The notes: generated by a model from the sequence alone, not told the origin. DNA of 64,000 nt from Rhodopseudomonas palustris (GCF_034479375.1 NZ_CP140155.1:620001-684000); one strand, 5' to 3'; positions 1-9,339 are shown, numbered from the stretch's first letter. Program-made: numbers and translations.

Positions 1-88
1 GCTTCACAAACTCCTCGAACGCTGCATCGAGGATCTCGGCCGGACGTTCGGCTTTGCGCCGGGCGCGCTTCTTGGTTTCGGCAGGCAT
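1..88 (-). CDS. TetR-family transcriptional regulator, N-terminus only
   Basis: Reading leftward from an ATG at 86-88, the frame gives a basic, Lys/Arg-rich start and then PAEILDAAFEEFVK, the usual first helix of TetR-family DNA-binding domains. The rest lies outside the window. It diverges from the RND efflux operon starting near 157, the classic arrangement for a local repressor of an RND pump. A palindrome between the two genes (118-141) is the probable operator. The family call is good for so short a piece; the ligand is unknown. Confidence 0.75.
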   Translation of the reverse strand, partial: MPAETKKRARRKAERPAEILDAAFEEFVK

Positions 89-117
89 GACGGGAGCTCC
101 AATCATTCGCAGCATAC

Positions 118-141
118 TATTGACTTTCGAGTCAGTCAATA
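118..141. promoter_or_regulatory. Probable TetR operator overlapping the efflux promoter
   Basis: TATTGACT at 118-125 is the exact reverse complement of AGTCAATA at 134-141, giving two 8-base arms around an 8-base centre. The left arm contains TTGACT (120-125), a good -35 for the rightward operon. A repressor bound here would block the efflux genes and could autoregulate the TetR gene. The symmetry is seen directly; the binding protein is inferred from position. Confidence 0.6.
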
Positions 142-156
142 TTATTGCAGAGCAGC

Positions 157-1260
157 ATGGTCGATCATATGAGCCAGCCTATCATGTTACCGCCGCTTCG
201 AACGATCCTGTTGTTGCTCCTGGCGCTGCCGCTGGCGGCCTGCAACGAAAAGGCTCAGCAGGGCCGGCCGGCGAATCTGGTGAAGACCGAGATCGTTCAC
301 CTTCAGCCCCGGCAGACGGTGGTTCGTCTCACCGGCGACGTCCAGGCGCGTGTGACCAGCGAATTGTCGTTCCGCGTCAGTGGTCGGGTGACGGAGCGGC
401 TGGTCGATGTCGGGGCCCATGTGAACGCCGGCGACGTGCTGGCGCGGATCGATCCGACCGAGCAACGGGCCGACCTCGTCGGCTCCCAGGCGGCGGTCGC
501 GTCCGCGGAAGCGCAGCTGCGTCTCGCCACCGCGACCTTCGAACGGCAGAAGTCGCTGATGGCCAGCGGCTTCACCACCCGGGGCTCGTTCGACCAGGCG
601 CAGGAAGGATTGCGGACCGCCGAAGGCTCGCTCGACAACGCCCGGGCCCAGCTCGAAATCGCAAGAGATGCCCTGACCTATACCGAGCTTCGGGCGAGCG
701 CGTCGGGCATCATCACGGCGCGCAACATCGAGGTGGGGCAGGTCGCGCAGTCCGCCCAGTCGGCCTACACGCTGGCCGAGGACGGCGCGCGCGACGCTGT
801 GTTCGACGTCAACGAATCGGTGTTTCTGAAGCCGATCGAGGGCGGCACCATCAAGCTGACGCTGGTGTCGGATCCCTCGGTCACCGCGATCGCGCGTCCG
901 CGAGAAATCTCTCCGACCGTCGACCCGAAGAGCGGGACCGTTCGGGTCAAACTGTCGATCGAGAATCCGCCGGCCGCGATGACGCTCGGCAGCGCAGTCA
1001 CAGGCGAGGGGCGCAGCCCGTCCGTCGACAAGATCGTGCTGCCCTGGAGCGCCCTGACCTCCGATCAGCAAGGGCCCGCCGTCTGGGTGGTCGACCCCGA
1101 GACGCGCGCCGTATCGCTCAGGAGCATCAAGGTCGAAACCTACGAGACCAGTTCGATCGTCGTGGCCGGCGGCCTGAAACCGGGCGAGCGGGTCGTCGTC
1201 GACGGCGGCAAGATGCTCCGGCCCGCGGAAATCGTCACCTATGACGGGGAAAACGCATGA
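157..1260 (+). CDS. RND efflux membrane-fusion lipoprotein (HlyD/AcrA type), first of two
   Basis: Periplasmic adaptor of a tripartite RND pump, linking the inner-membrane pump to an outer-membrane channel. A hydrophobic signal ends in the lipobox LAAC, with the lipidated Cys near residue 29. Barrel-sandwich/lipoyl half motifs (GRVTERLVDVGAHVNAGDVL) flank an Ala/Gln-rich alpha-hairpin at about residues 95-165, followed by a beta-barrel. ATGs at 157, 169 and 184 are all possible; a TTG at 145 is less likely. The stop overlaps the next start (ATGA at 1257-1260). The neighbouring TetR gene and operator imply derepression by an exported substrate. The substrate cannot be read from the sequence. 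Confidence 0.9.
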   Translation: MVDHMSQPIMLPPLRTILLLLLALPLAACNEKAQQGRPANLVKTEIVHLQPRQTVVRLTGDVQARVTSELSFRVSGRVTERLVDVGAHVNAGDVLARIDPTEQRADLVGSQAAVASAEAQLRLATATFERQKSLMASGFTTRGSFDQAQEGLRTAEGSLDNARAQLEIARDALTYTELRASASGIITARNIEVGQVAQSAQSAYTLAEDGARDAVFDVNESVFLKPIEGGTIKLTLVSDPSVTAIARPREISPTVDPKSGTVRVKLSIENPPAAMTLGSAVTGEGRSPSVDKIVLPWSALTSDQQGPAVWVVDPETRAVSLRSIKVETYETSSIVVAGGLKPGERVVVDGGKMLRPAEIVTYDGENA

Positions 1261-2330
1261 CAGCGTCGCGGGTCATCGGCGTGATAGCGGCCTGCGTGTT
1301 CATCGCGGGATGCCAGGAGAAAGCCAGCCAGCCGCAGCCGATCCGGCCGGTGCTGTCGACTGTGGTCGCCCCGCCCGAAGCGACCAGCATAGGCGTCGTC
1401 GGCACGATCCAGCCCAGGTACAAGACGGATTATGGTTTCCGCGTACTCGGGCGGATGATCGCGCGGCCCGTCAATGTCGGTGACACCGTCGCGAAGGGGC
1501 AGGCGCTTGCGGCAATCGATCCGTTCGCGGCGGAACTGGCCGTCCGGTCCGCCGTCGCCGACGTCGCCTCGGCGCAGGCCCAGTTGGTCAACGCCAGTAG
1601 CAACGTCGCCCGCCAGCGCACGCTGATCGAAACCGGCGCCGTGACCAAGGCGACGCTCGACTCCGCGGAGCAGGGCAATTCCGCGGCGCAGGCCTCGGTC
1701 ATTCGCGCCCAATCGAGCTTGACCAAGGCGCGCGAGCAACTGAGCTACACCAAGATCGCCACCGAATATGCCGGCGTCGTCACCGCTGTCGGTGCGCAGG
1801 TCGGCCAGGTCGTCAGCCCCGGTCAGACCGTGGTGACGGTCGCGCGACCGGACGTTCGCGAGGCGGTGATCGACGTCGCCGACGACCTCGCCGGCGCCCT
1901 GCAGATCGACATGCCGCTGAAGGTCGCGCTGCAGCTCGACCCGCGGATTCGTGTCGACGGCAAAGTGCGTGAGGTGTCGCCGCAGGCCGATCAGGTGACC
2001 CGCACCCGAAGGGTCCGGATCACGCTGGAGAATCCGCCGGAGACGTTTCGTCTGGGATCCACCATCACGACCCTGATTCCGGGCAAGCCGACGCGCGGAC
2101 TGCGACTGCCGGGCACGGCGATCCTGACCGAGGGCGGCCAGTCGAACGTCTGGATGGTCGATCCTGCCACCGGGGCGGTGTCCAAACGCAAAGTGCGGAT
2201 CGTCACCAACGATGACGGCTCGGTCGACGTGGTCGAGGGAATCCAGGCTGGCGCGCGTATCGTGACGGCGGGTGTGCATCATCTCGAGGAAGGCCAGACG
2301 GTTCGGTTCGGAGAGGGAAGCTCGCTGTGA
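1257..2330 (+). CDS. RND efflux membrane-fusion lipoprotein, second of two
   Basis: A second, divergent HlyD/AcrA-type adaptor of 357 aa. The signal peptide ends in IAGC with the lipidated Cys at residue 19. Lipoyl half motifs (GRMIARPVNVGDTVAKGQAL and AGVVTAVGAQVGQVVSPGQ) flank a short coiled hairpin. It overlaps the upstream adaptor by ATGA and the pump gene by GTGA, so all three are translationally coupled. Two different adaptors with one pump suggests a mixed adaptor ring or substrate-specific adaptors. No outer-membrane TolC-like gene lies nearby, so the channel is probably shared and encoded elsewhere. Confidence 0.9.
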   Translation: MTASRVIGVIAACVFIAGCQEKASQPQPIRPVLSTVVAPPEATSIGVVGTIQPRYKTDYGFRVLGRMIARPVNVGDTVAKGQALAAIDPFAAELAVRSAVADVASAQAQLVNASSNVARQRTLIETGAVTKATLDSAEQGNSAAQASVIRAQSSLTKAREQLSYTKIATEYAGVVTAVGAQVGQVVSPGQTVVTVARPDVREAVIDVADDLAGALQIDMPLKVALQLDPRIRVDGKVREVSPQADQVTRTRRVRITLENPPETFRLGSTITTLIPGKPTRGLRLPGTAILTEGGQSNVWMVDPATGAVSKRKVRIVTNDDGSVDVVEGIQAGARIVTAGVHHLEEGQTVRFGEGSSL

Positions 2331-5300
2331 AGTCTTTCAACCTTTCCGACTGGGCTCTGCAGCACCGCTCTCTGGTCTGGTATTTCATGATCGCGTTCAT
2401 GGCCGCCGGGCTGTTGTCCTATTTCGAGCTCGGACGCGAGGAAGATCCGGCCTTCACCATCAAGACGATGGTGATCCAGGCGCAATGGCCGGGCGCCTCG
2501 GCCGAGGAGACGACCCGGCAGGTCACCGACAGGATCGAGAAGAAGCTCGAAGAGCTGGAGTCGCTGGACTTCACCAAGAGCATCACGACCTCGGGCAGCA
2601 CGACGGTGTTCGTCAATCTGCGCGACACCACCAAGGCGCGCGACGTGGTCCCGACATGGGTCCGCGTCCGCAACATGATCAACGACATCAAGAGCGATTT
2701 CCCCACCGGCGTCGTCGGGCCGTTTTTCAATGATCGCTTCGGCGACGTGTTCGGCAACATCTACGCCTTCACCAGCGACGGCCTGACGCAGCGCCAGTTG
2801 CGCGACAAGGTCGAGGACGTGCGCGCCAAGGTCCTGCAGGTGCCCAATGTCGGCCGCGTCGACATCGTCGGCGCGCAGGACGAAGTGATCTATCTGGAAT
2901 TCTCGACCCGCAAGGTCGCGGCGCTGGGGCTCGACCAGCGCTCGGTGATGACGTCGCTGCAGGCCCAGAACGCGATCGCGCCCTCCGGCGTGCTGCAGGC
3001 CGGCCCGGAGCGGATCAGCGTGCGGGTCAGCGGACAGTTCACCTCGGAGGAGAGCCTCAAGGCGATCAATCTGCGCGTCAACGACAGGTTCTTTCCGCTC
3101 ACCGATATCGCCACCATCCGCCGCGGCTACACCGATCCGCCGACGTCGCTGTTCCGGTACAAGGGCGAGCCCGCGATCGGCCTGACCATCGGCATGAAGG
3201 CCGGCGCCAACCTGCTGGAATTCGGCGACGCGTTGAAGAAGGAGATGGCGCGTATCTCGGCCGACCTGCCGGTCGGCGCTGAGGTTCATCTGGTCTCGGA
3301 TCAGCCGCAGATCGTCGACGAGGCGGTGTCCGGGTTCACGCATGCGCTGTTCGAGGCCGTCGTCATCGTGCTGGCGATCAGTTTCATCAGCCTCGGCATG
3401 CGCGCCGGCCTGGTCGTCGCCATCTCGATTCCGCTGGTGCTGGCGATCACCTTCCTGGTGATGTCCTACAGCGGCATTTCGCTGCAACGGATTTCGCTGG
3501 GCGCGCTGATCATCGCGCTCGGCCTGCTGGTCGACGATGCGATGATCGCGGTCGAGATGATGGTGGCGCGCCTGGAGGTCGGCGATTCGCTGACCAAGGC
3601 GGCGACCTACGTCTACACGTCGACCGCCTTTCCGATGCTGACGGGCACGCTGGTGACGGTCGCCGGTTTCATCCCGATCGGCCTCAACAACAGCGCCGCG
3701 GGCGAATTCACGTTCACGCTGTTCGTCGTGATCGCGGTGTCGCTGCTGACATCCTGGATCGTCGCCGTGCTGTTCACGCCGTTGCTCGGCGTCACCATTC
3801 TGCCCGACAAGATGAAGGGCCATCACGACAACAAGGGATGGTTCTCCACCGCCTTCAGCCGCGCGCTCTTGTTCTGCATGCGGTGGCGCTGGCTCACGAT
3901 CGGGGTGACGCTCGCCGCGTTCGCGCTGTCGATCGTCGGCATGGGATTCGTCCAGCAGCAGTTCTTTCCGTCGTCTGATCGCAAGGAACTCATCGTCGAC
4001 TGGAGCCTGCCGCAGAACAGTTCGATCGCCGAGACCAGCGCGCAGATGGCGCAGTTCGAGCGGGAGGCGCTGAAGGGCCAGGACGGTATCGATCACTGGT
4101 CGACCTATGTCGGGCAGGGCGCGCCGCGCTTCCTGCTGTCGTTCGACGTCCAGCCGGCCAACGCCACGTTCGGCCAGATGGTGATCGTCACCAAGAGCCT
4201 GGCGGACCGCAACCGGCTGAAGACCGAGCTGCAGGCCTATCTGAAGAAGACGTTCCCCGGCACCGACGCCCTGGTGAAGCTGCTGGATATCGGTCCGCCG
4301 GTCGGACGGCCGGTCCAGTATCGCGTGAGCGGGCCCGACATCGGCGAGGTACGCGCCTTGTCCCGTCAGCTCGCGGGCATCGTCGCCGCCAACCCGCATC
4401 TCGGCGACGTGGTCTACGACTGGATGGAGCCCGCGCGTGTCGTCAAGGTCGACGTGCTGCAGGACAAGGCCCGCCAGCTCGGCGTGACCTCGGAAGACAT
4501 CGCCTCCACCCTGAACGGCGTCGTCGACGGCTCGTCGATCACGCAGGTTCGCGACGACATCTACCTCGTCAAGGTTCTCGGCCGCGCCAATGCGTCGGAG
4601 CGAGGTTCGATCGAAACGCTGCGCAATCTGCAATTGTCGGGCAGCAACGGGCAGTCGGTGCCGCTCGCGGCCGTGGCGAACTTCCGCTACGAGCTCGAAC
4701 AGCCGACGATCTGGCGGCGGTCGCGTCTGCCGACCATCACCCTCAAGGCCGACGTCCGCAACGGCGTTCAGCCGGCGACCGTCGTCGATCAACTGAAGGC
4801 GCCGATCGCGCAGTTCAGCGCGAAACTTCCCGTCGGCTATTCCGTCACCGTCGGCGGCAGCGTCGAGGAGAGCGGAAAGTCGCAGTCGCCGATCATCGCC
4901 GTGGTGCCGGTGATGCTGTTCGCGATGGCGACCATTCTGATGATCCAGTTGCAGAGCTTCAGCCGGCTGTTCCTGGTGTTCGCCGTCGCGCCGCTGGCGC
5001 TGATCGGCGTGGTCGCGGCGCTGTTGCCGAGCGGCGCGCCGCTGGGTTTCGTCGCGATCCTCGGGGTGCTGGCGCTGATCGGCATCCTGATCCGCAACTC
5101 GGTCATTCTGATCGTGCAGATCGAACATTTGCGAAGCGAGAACAAGCCGCCCTGGGACGCCGTGGTTGAAGCCACCGAGCACCGGATGCGGCCGATCCTG
5201 CTGACGGCCGCCGCGGCCAGCCTCGCGCTGATCCCGATCGCCCGTGAAGTATTCTGGGGGCCGATGGCCTTCGCCATGATGGGCGGCATCATCGTCGGAA

Positions 5301-5383
5301 CGGTGCTGACGCTGTTGTTCCTACCCGCGCTCTACATTGCGTGGTTCCGTATCAAGATGCCGGAAGAAGGCACGTCAGCATGA
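2327..5383 (+). CDS. RND efflux transporter, inner-membrane pump (AcrB superfamily)
   Basis: Proton-driven inner-membrane antiporter of 1018 aa, full length for the hydrophobe/amphiphile RND family. It has an N-terminal transmembrane helix, a periplasmic porter domain containing ASAEETTRQVTDRIE, and two blocks of membrane helices. TM4 carries the proton-relay pair Asp403-Asp404 in GLLVDDAMIAVE. The start is GTG, overlapping the adaptor stop as GTGA. The stop overlaps the next gene as ATGA. Context, with two adaptors and a TetR gene, supports drug or solvent export rather than heavy-metal (CusA) export; no CusA methionine relay was noticed. Substrate unknown. Confidence 0.93.
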   Translation: MKSFNLSDWALQHRSLVWYFMIAFMAAGLLSYFELGREEDPAFTIKTMVIQAQWPGASAEETTRQVTDRIEKKLEELESLDFTKSITTSGSTTVFVNLRDTTKARDVVPTWVRVRNMINDIKSDFPTGVVGPFFNDRFGDVFGNIYAFTSDGLTQRQLRDKVEDVRAKVLQVPNVGRVDIVGAQDEVIYLEFSTRKVAALGLDQRSVMTSLQAQNAIAPSGVLQAGPERISVRVSGQFTSEESLKAINLRVNDRFFPLTDIATIRRGYTDPPTSLFRYKGEPAIGLTIGMKAGANLLEFGDALKKEMARISADLPVGAEVHLVSDQPQIVDEAVSGFTHALFEAVVIVLAISFISLGMRAGLVVAISIPLVLAITFLVMSYSGISLQRISLGALIIALGLLVDDAMIAVEMMVARLEVGDSLTKAATYVYTSTAFPMLTGTLVTVAGFIPIGLNNSAAGEFTFTLFVVIAVSLLTSWIVAVLFTPLLGVTILPDKMKGHHDNKGWFSTAFSRALLFCMRWRWLTIGVTLAAFALSIVGMGFVQQQFFPSSDRKELIVDWSLPQNSSIAETSAQMAQFEREALKGQDGIDHWSTYVGQGAPRFLLSFDVQPANATFGQMVIVTKSLADRNRLKTELQAYLKKTFPGTDALVKLLDIGPPVGRPVQYRVSGPDIGEVRALSRQLAGIVAANPHLGDVVYDWMEPARVVKVDVLQDKARQLGVTSEDIASTLNGVVDGSSITQVRDDIYLVKVLGRANASERGSIETLRNLQLSGSNGQSVPLAAVANFRYELEQPTIWRRSRLPTITLKADVRNGVQPATVVDQLKAPIAQFSAKLPVGYSVTVGGSVEESGKSQSPIIAVVPVMLFAMATILMIQLQSFSRLFLVFAVAPLALIGVVAALLPSGAPLGFVAILGVLALIGILIRNSVILIVQIEHLRSENKPPWDAVVEATEHRMRPILLTAAAASLALIPIAREVFWGPMAFAMMGGIIVGTVLTLLFLPALYIAWFRIKMPEEGTSA

Positions 5384-5664
5384 CAAATAAAGAACTCGAA
5401 ACTTCCGTCCCGCCATTGTGTCGCGGCGCCCGCGTTCGGATGAGCCGACTGGGCCGCGAGCGTCATCCCAAATACGGCGAGCGCGAGGGATTGATCGTCG
5501 GACAGGGGTCCCCGAGCAGTTGGCGGGTCAAATTCGACGACCGCAAGACCATTCAGGCGATCCATCAGGACTACCTCGAACGGGTTCCGCGCTCGGCCCA
5601 GCCGGCCCAATCCGCGGACGCGATGATGGACTGCCGTCATCGCGGCGCCTCATCGAATCCTTAA
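5380..5664 (+). CDS. Small SH3/KOW-like conserved protein coupled to the RND pump
   Basis: A 94-aa soluble protein with no signal peptide or membrane segment. The core RMSRLGRERHPKYGEREGLI, then a VKFDD strand, looks like a small beta-barrel of SH3/KOW type. The N-terminal flank is polar and the C-terminal tail low-complexity. ATG at 5380 overlaps the pump stop (ATGA), so it is read as the last gene of the efflux operon. Function unknown; its position may simply reflect operon growth. The reading frame extends upstream to 5341, but that part lies inside the pump gene. Confidence 0.6.
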   Translation: MTNKELETSVPPLCRGARVRMSRLGRERHPKYGEREGLIVGQGSPSSWRVKFDDRKTIQAIHQDYLERVPRSAQPAQSADAMMDCRHRGASSNP

Positions 5665-5686
5665 GCCTTTTCCTCGATCGTCCGGT

Positions 5687-6889
5687 ATGGTCATGCGTCA
5701 CATTCCCCGGTCGTTGGTCGTCCCTCTGGCGATCGCGTTGAGTTCGCTGCTGGCGGCCTGCGCGTCTGCGCCGCGCGTGCCGTACACCGCCGCGGAAGCC
5801 TCCGCGGCCCGGGTCCTCGACCTCACGGATTTGCGGCGCTATGCGGACGAGCCGGCATCCGCCTTCCGGGACGACAAGATGATCGCGGGGCCGCGCACCT
5901 ATCTGGCGCTGTCGGGCGGTGGTGCCGACGGCGCCTATGGGGCGGGCGTGCTCAACGGATGGACCGACGCCGGCACGCGTCCGTCGTTCTCGATCGTCTC
6001 CGGCGTCAGCACCGGCGCGCTGATTGCGCCGTTCGCGTTTCTCGGGCCGCAATACGACCCGACCTTGCGCGAGTTCTACACCAGCGGCATCGCCGAGAGC
6101 CTGCTCGACTCGCCGAATCCGTTCAATGCGATCTTCGGCTCGGGACTGTTCGGCAATACCCGTCTGCGCGAACTGGTCGCTCGGTACATCGACGCGGATT
6201 TCGTCGCCGCGGTCGCAGCCGAGCACGCCAGGGGCCGGATGCTGTTCGTGGCGACGACCAATCTGGATTCCCAGCGCGCCGTGATCTGGAACATGGGCCG
6301 GATCGCTTCGTTGCGCACGATGGCTGGGCTCAATCTGTTCAGGGACGTGGTGGCGGCGTCGGCGAGCCTGCCGGCGGTGTTTCCGCCGATGCTGGTGAAT
6401 GCCGAGGCCAACGGCGTCCGGTTTCAGGAGATGCATGTCGATGGCGGCGTGACCGCGCCGGTGCTGACGCTGCCGGAGGCCTATCTGCTGCGCAACGCGT
6501 CATGGGGCAAGTCGCTCGATCTGCAGCTCTACATCCTGATGAACAACAAGATCGAGCCGGAATTCCAGGTCGTCCAGAACAGGACGCTGGAGATCGCCGC
6601 GCGGTCGTCGTCGACGCTGGTCAAGGCGCAGACGAGGTCGATCCTCTACAGCACCTATGATGCCGCCCGCCGCAACAAATACGGCTTCAATCTGACTTAC
6701 ATCGAAAGCGATCGGCCGCCGTCGCCGTCCGCGGGCTTCGACACCGCTTACATGCGGAGCCTGTTTCAGTACGGCTATGACCGGGCGAGGTCGGGCCGTG
6801 CGTGGTCGAAGTCGCCTCCTGAGGATACGCCGACCGCCGTGCCGGTCGCGGCGGCCCCACCGGTTCGGCGACTGGCCGGCGCCAACTGA
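5687..6889 (+). CDS. Patatin-like phospholipase lipoprotein
   Basis: A 400-aa predicted serine lipid acyl hydrolase with a lipoprotein signal (LLAAC near residue 25). Patatin landmarks are all present: the oxyanion glycine loop GGGADGAYGAG (about 76-86), nucleophile elbow GVSTG with Ser108, and the Asp252-Gly-Gly of the catalytic dyad. The substrate is probably a membrane phospholipid or acyl ester in the periplasm or outer membrane. It starts 22 bases after the efflux operon on the same strand, so it may be co-transcribed. A start at 5693 is equally possible. The effector versus membrane-maintenance role is open. Confidence 0.87.
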   Translation: MVMRHIPRSLVVPLAIALSSLLAACASAPRVPYTAAEASAARVLDLTDLRRYADEPASAFRDDKMIAGPRTYLALSGGGADGAYGAGVLNGWTDAGTRPSFSIVSGVSTGALIAPFAFLGPQYDPTLREFYTSGIAESLLDSPNPFNAIFGSGLFGNTRLRELVARYIDADFVAAVAAEHARGRMLFVATTNLDSQRAVIWNMGRIASLRTMAGLNLFRDVVAASASLPAVFPPMLVNAEANGVRFQEMHVDGGVTAPVLTLPEAYLLRNASWGKSLDLQLYILMNNKIEPEFQVVQNRTLEIAARSSSTLVKAQTRSILYSTYDAARRNKYGFNLTYIESDRPPSPSAGFDTAYMRSLFQYGYDRARSGRAWSKSPPEDTPTAVPVAAAPPVRRLAGAN

Positions 6890-6943
6890 TCGTGACGCTG
6901 TCGACGCGGCCTCCCGCCGCGTCCCGAAGAGAGCGAGGCGGAC

Positions 6944-7525
6944 ATGTCTGCACGTATCGTCCTGTTCGCCCTGACGGCGGCGTCGCTATCGCTCGGTCTG
7001 ACGTCGGCGGTCCAATCCGCGCGCGAGCCTCACGAGCTGAACGTCGGCGCGACGCCGGGTTCTGCCGACGAAACCGGCGCCGAGCCGATCGCCGCCGGCT
7101 CCGGTGCGGATCTCGTCCGGATGGTGGAGGCCAGCCTGTCCGGGGCCAGGGTTTACGATCTGAGCTTCAACGGTGACGGCGCGGCGCCGTCGTTCGAGGT
7201 CAAATCATATCGCGACGGCAAGATCTGGAACACGGTGGTCGAGGCCGCGACGCGCCGGATCGTTCGATCCGCGATGGTGATGTCGGCCTCCGATCTGCAT
7301 GGGGAGGACCGACGCAGCATCGACGACTTCAGGCGAGCCAACATGGCGTTGGCCGATGCGATCGAGATCGCCGAGAAGTACGGACCGGGCAAAGCGATCA
7401 GCGCCGGCCTTCACCACACCGGCGGAAAACTGGTGTTCGTGGTGGTGGTCGTATCAGGCGGTGCGCTCAAGGAAATCGTGATCCGCCCCGACAGCCTGAA
7501 GCGCGGCGGGCGGCGCGGGACGTAG
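6944..7525 (+). CDS. Periplasmic PepSY-like protein
   Basis: A 193-aa protein with a cleavable signal peptide (about residues 1-26). After a variable linker it has one region typical of PepSY/YpeB-like folds: a helix (LVRMVEASLSG), paired strands (YDLSFNGDG, FEVKSYRDGKIWNTVVEAATR), a helix (ANMALADAIEIAEKYGPG) and a final hydrophobic strand (KLVFVVVVVSGG). Such domains bind or inhibit partners in the periplasm. It follows the patatin gene by 54 bases on the same strand. No catalytic residues are evident. Family-level call only. Confidence 0.55.
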   Translation: MSARIVLFALTAASLSLGLTSAVQSAREPHELNVGATPGSADETGAEPIAAGSGADLVRMVEASLSGARVYDLSFNGDGAAPSFEVKSYRDGKIWNTVVEAATRRIVRSAMVMSASDLHGEDRRSIDDFRRANMALADAIEIAEKYGPGKAISAGLHHTGGKLVFVVVVVSGGALKEIVIRPDSLKRGGRRGT

Positions 7526-7530
7526 CATCG

Positions 7531-7554
7531 GCCCGGCGATTCCGTCAGCCGGGC
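7531..7554. terminator. GC hairpin between convergent genes, possible terminator
   Basis: GCCCGGC (7531-7537) pairs perfectly with GCCGGGC (7548-7554) across a 10-base loop. It sits between the convergent PepSY-like gene and sitD. No U-run follows on either strand, so it is at best a weak or factor-assisted terminator. Confidence 0.3.
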
Positions 7555-7608
7555 GCCGGCCTGAACTGCGTCCGTGCTCGGCCGTTTCGTCGGTCGCATT
7601 CCGATCCC

Positions 7609-8466
7609 TCACGGCGGGCTGCCAATTCCGCTGGCCTGTCGTAACAAGCCTCGTTTCGGCGCAAACAGAAACGCCAGAACGAAAACGACCGCCTGGGTCA
7701 GCACGATACAGGCGCCGGTCGCGCCGTCGATATGGAAGCTGACCAACGTCCCGAGCACGGCCGAACTGGTCGCGACCGCGGTGGCGATCACCAGCATCCG
7801 GTCGAAGCTGTCGGTCAGCAGATAAGCGGTTGCCCCGGGGGCGACCAGCATCGCGATGACCAGGATGATTCCGACCGCCTTCAGCGACGCGACGATGGTC
7901 AGCGCGAGCAGCACCAGCAACCCGTAGTGCAGCCACGTCACCGGGAGGCCGATCGAGCGTGCGTGGTTGGGATCGAAGCAGTAGAGCAACAGATCGCGGC
8001 CCTTCAGGATCATCACGAGCAGCGTGCCCCCGGCGACGATGGCGGTTTCGATCAGGTCGCGCGGCGTGACGCCGAGAACGTTGCCGAACAGGATGTGATT
8101 CAGATGCTGGTCGGTATCGATCTTGGTGAACATCACGAGGCCGATGCCGAACATGCCGGAAAACACGATGCCCATCACCGTGTCTTCCTTCACGCGGCTG
8201 TTCGCGCTCAAATACCCGGTGAACACGGCGCAGGACAGCCCGGCCGCGAACGCGCCGACCGCGTATGGCAGGTTCAGCACATGCGCGAGCACGATACCCG
8301 GGAGCACCGCGTGGGAGACGGCGTCGCCCATCAGCGACCAGCCCTTGAGCACCAGGTAGCACGACAGCACGGCGCAGACCGCCGCCACCATCACCGATAT
8401 GATCAGCGCGCGCTGCATGAAGGGGTAGGCCAGCGGCCCGGCGAACCAGTCGACCAGTTCGCTCAC
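7609..8466 (-). CDS. sitD: Manganese/iron ABC importer, membrane permease SitD
   Basis: A 285-aa ABC-3 family permease with about eight membrane segments, including conserved LKGWSLMGDAVSHAVLPGIV and LVAPGATAYLLTD. It forms the inner-membrane channel with SitC. It starts with GTG at 8466, overlapping the sitC stop as GTGA; longer in-frame extensions upstream lie inside sitC and are not used. Last gene of omp-sitABCD. Mn2+ specificity is inferred from the linked MntR gene and operators; related systems also move Fe2+ or Zn2+. Confidence 0.88.
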   Translation of the reverse strand: MSELVDWFAGPLAYPFMQRALIISVMVAAVCAVLSCYLVLKGWSLMGDAVSHAVLPGIVLAHVLNLPYAVGAFAAGLSCAVFTGYLSANSRVKEDTVMGIVFSGMFGIGLVMFTKIDTDQHLNHILFGNVLGVTPRDLIETAIVAGGTLLVMILKGRDLLLYCFDPNHARSIGLPVTWLHYGLLVLLALTIVASLKAVGIILVIAMLVAPGATAYLLTDSFDRMLVIATAVATSSAVLGTLVSFHIDGATGACIVLTQAVVFVLAFLFAPKRGLLRQASGIGSPP

Positions 8467-9338
8467 GACGCGACCTCCGCGGCGGCGAGCCGACGACGGC
8501 GCGCCGCCAGCATGCCGTGCTTCGGCGCGAAATAGAACGCCGTCAGGAATACCAGCGTCTGCAGCGTGACGATCACCCCGCCGGTCGCGCCGTCGAGGAA
8601 GTAGCTGATATAGGCGCCGACGAAACTGGTGATCGCGCCGACCGAGATGCTGATCAGGATCAGCCGGCCGAAGCGGTCGGTGAGGAGATAGGCGGTGGCG
8701 CCGGGCGTGACCACCATCGCGATGACGAGGCAGGCGCCGACCGTCTGCAGCGCCGCGACGGTGCAGGCGCTGAGCAGGGTGAAGAACACGATCCTGAGCG
8801 CGCGGGGATTGAGGCCTATGCTGCGCGCGTGGTTCTCGTCGAAGAAGGTCACCATCAGGTCCTTCCACAGCAGGGCCAGGATGCCGAGCGAGACCGCCGA
8901 GATCAGCGCCACCTGGACGACGTCCCCGTCGGAGATCGCCAGGATGTTGCCGAGCACGATGGTCTGGACGCTGACCGAGGCCGGCCAGATCGAGGCCATC
9001 AGCAGGCCGAGCGCGAACAGCGTGGTGAACACCAGCCCGATCACCGCGTCCTCGCGCAGGCGCGAGTTCAGCTTGACGAACTGCATGCCGGCCGCGGCGA
9101 GGATGCCGGCGAGGAAGGCGCCGAGTGCGAACGGCGCGCCGATGATATAGGCGGCTGCGACGCCGGGCACGATCGAATGCGCCAGCGCGTCGCCCATCAG
9201 CGACCAGCCCTTCAGCATCAGATAGGCCGACAGAAAGGCGCAGACGGCGCCGACCAGCGCGCTGACCCACATCGCCTTGATCATGTAGTCGTAGCCGAAC
9301 GGCACCAGCATCTCGGCGAGCAGGGAGCCCTCGGCCAT
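8463..9338 (-). CDS. sitC: Manganese/iron ABC importer, membrane permease SitC
   Basis: A 291-aa ABC-3 family permease paralogous to SitD, with the same signature blocks (LKGWSLMGDALAHSIVPGV, VTPGATAYLLTD) and about eight hydrophobic helices. The basic C-terminus (ARRRRLAAAE) follows the positive-inside rule. ATG at 9338 lies one base after the sitB stop, and its own stop overlaps sitD. Two different permeases with one ATPase and one binding protein is the standard SitABCD composition. Confidence 0.88.
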   Translation of the reverse strand: MAEGSLLAEMLVPFGYDYMIKAMWVSALVGAVCAFLSAYLMLKGWSLMGDALAHSIVPGVAAAYIIGAPFALGAFLAGILAAAGMQFVKLNSRLREDAVIGLVFTTLFALGLLMASIWPASVSVQTIVLGNILAISDGDVVQVALISAVSLGILALLWKDLMVTFFDENHARSIGLNPRALRIVFFTLLSACTVAALQTVGACLVIAMVVTPGATAYLLTDRFGRLILISISVGAITSFVGAYISYFLDGATGGVIVTLQTLVFLTAFYFAPKHGMLAARRRRLAAAEVAS

Positions 9339-9339
9339 C

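Noticed and set aside
2279..5182. 967-codon open frame on the minus strand
   Set aside because: It is antisense to the RND pump gene, rich in Arg, Gln, His and Asp, and has no domain; a GC-driven shadow.
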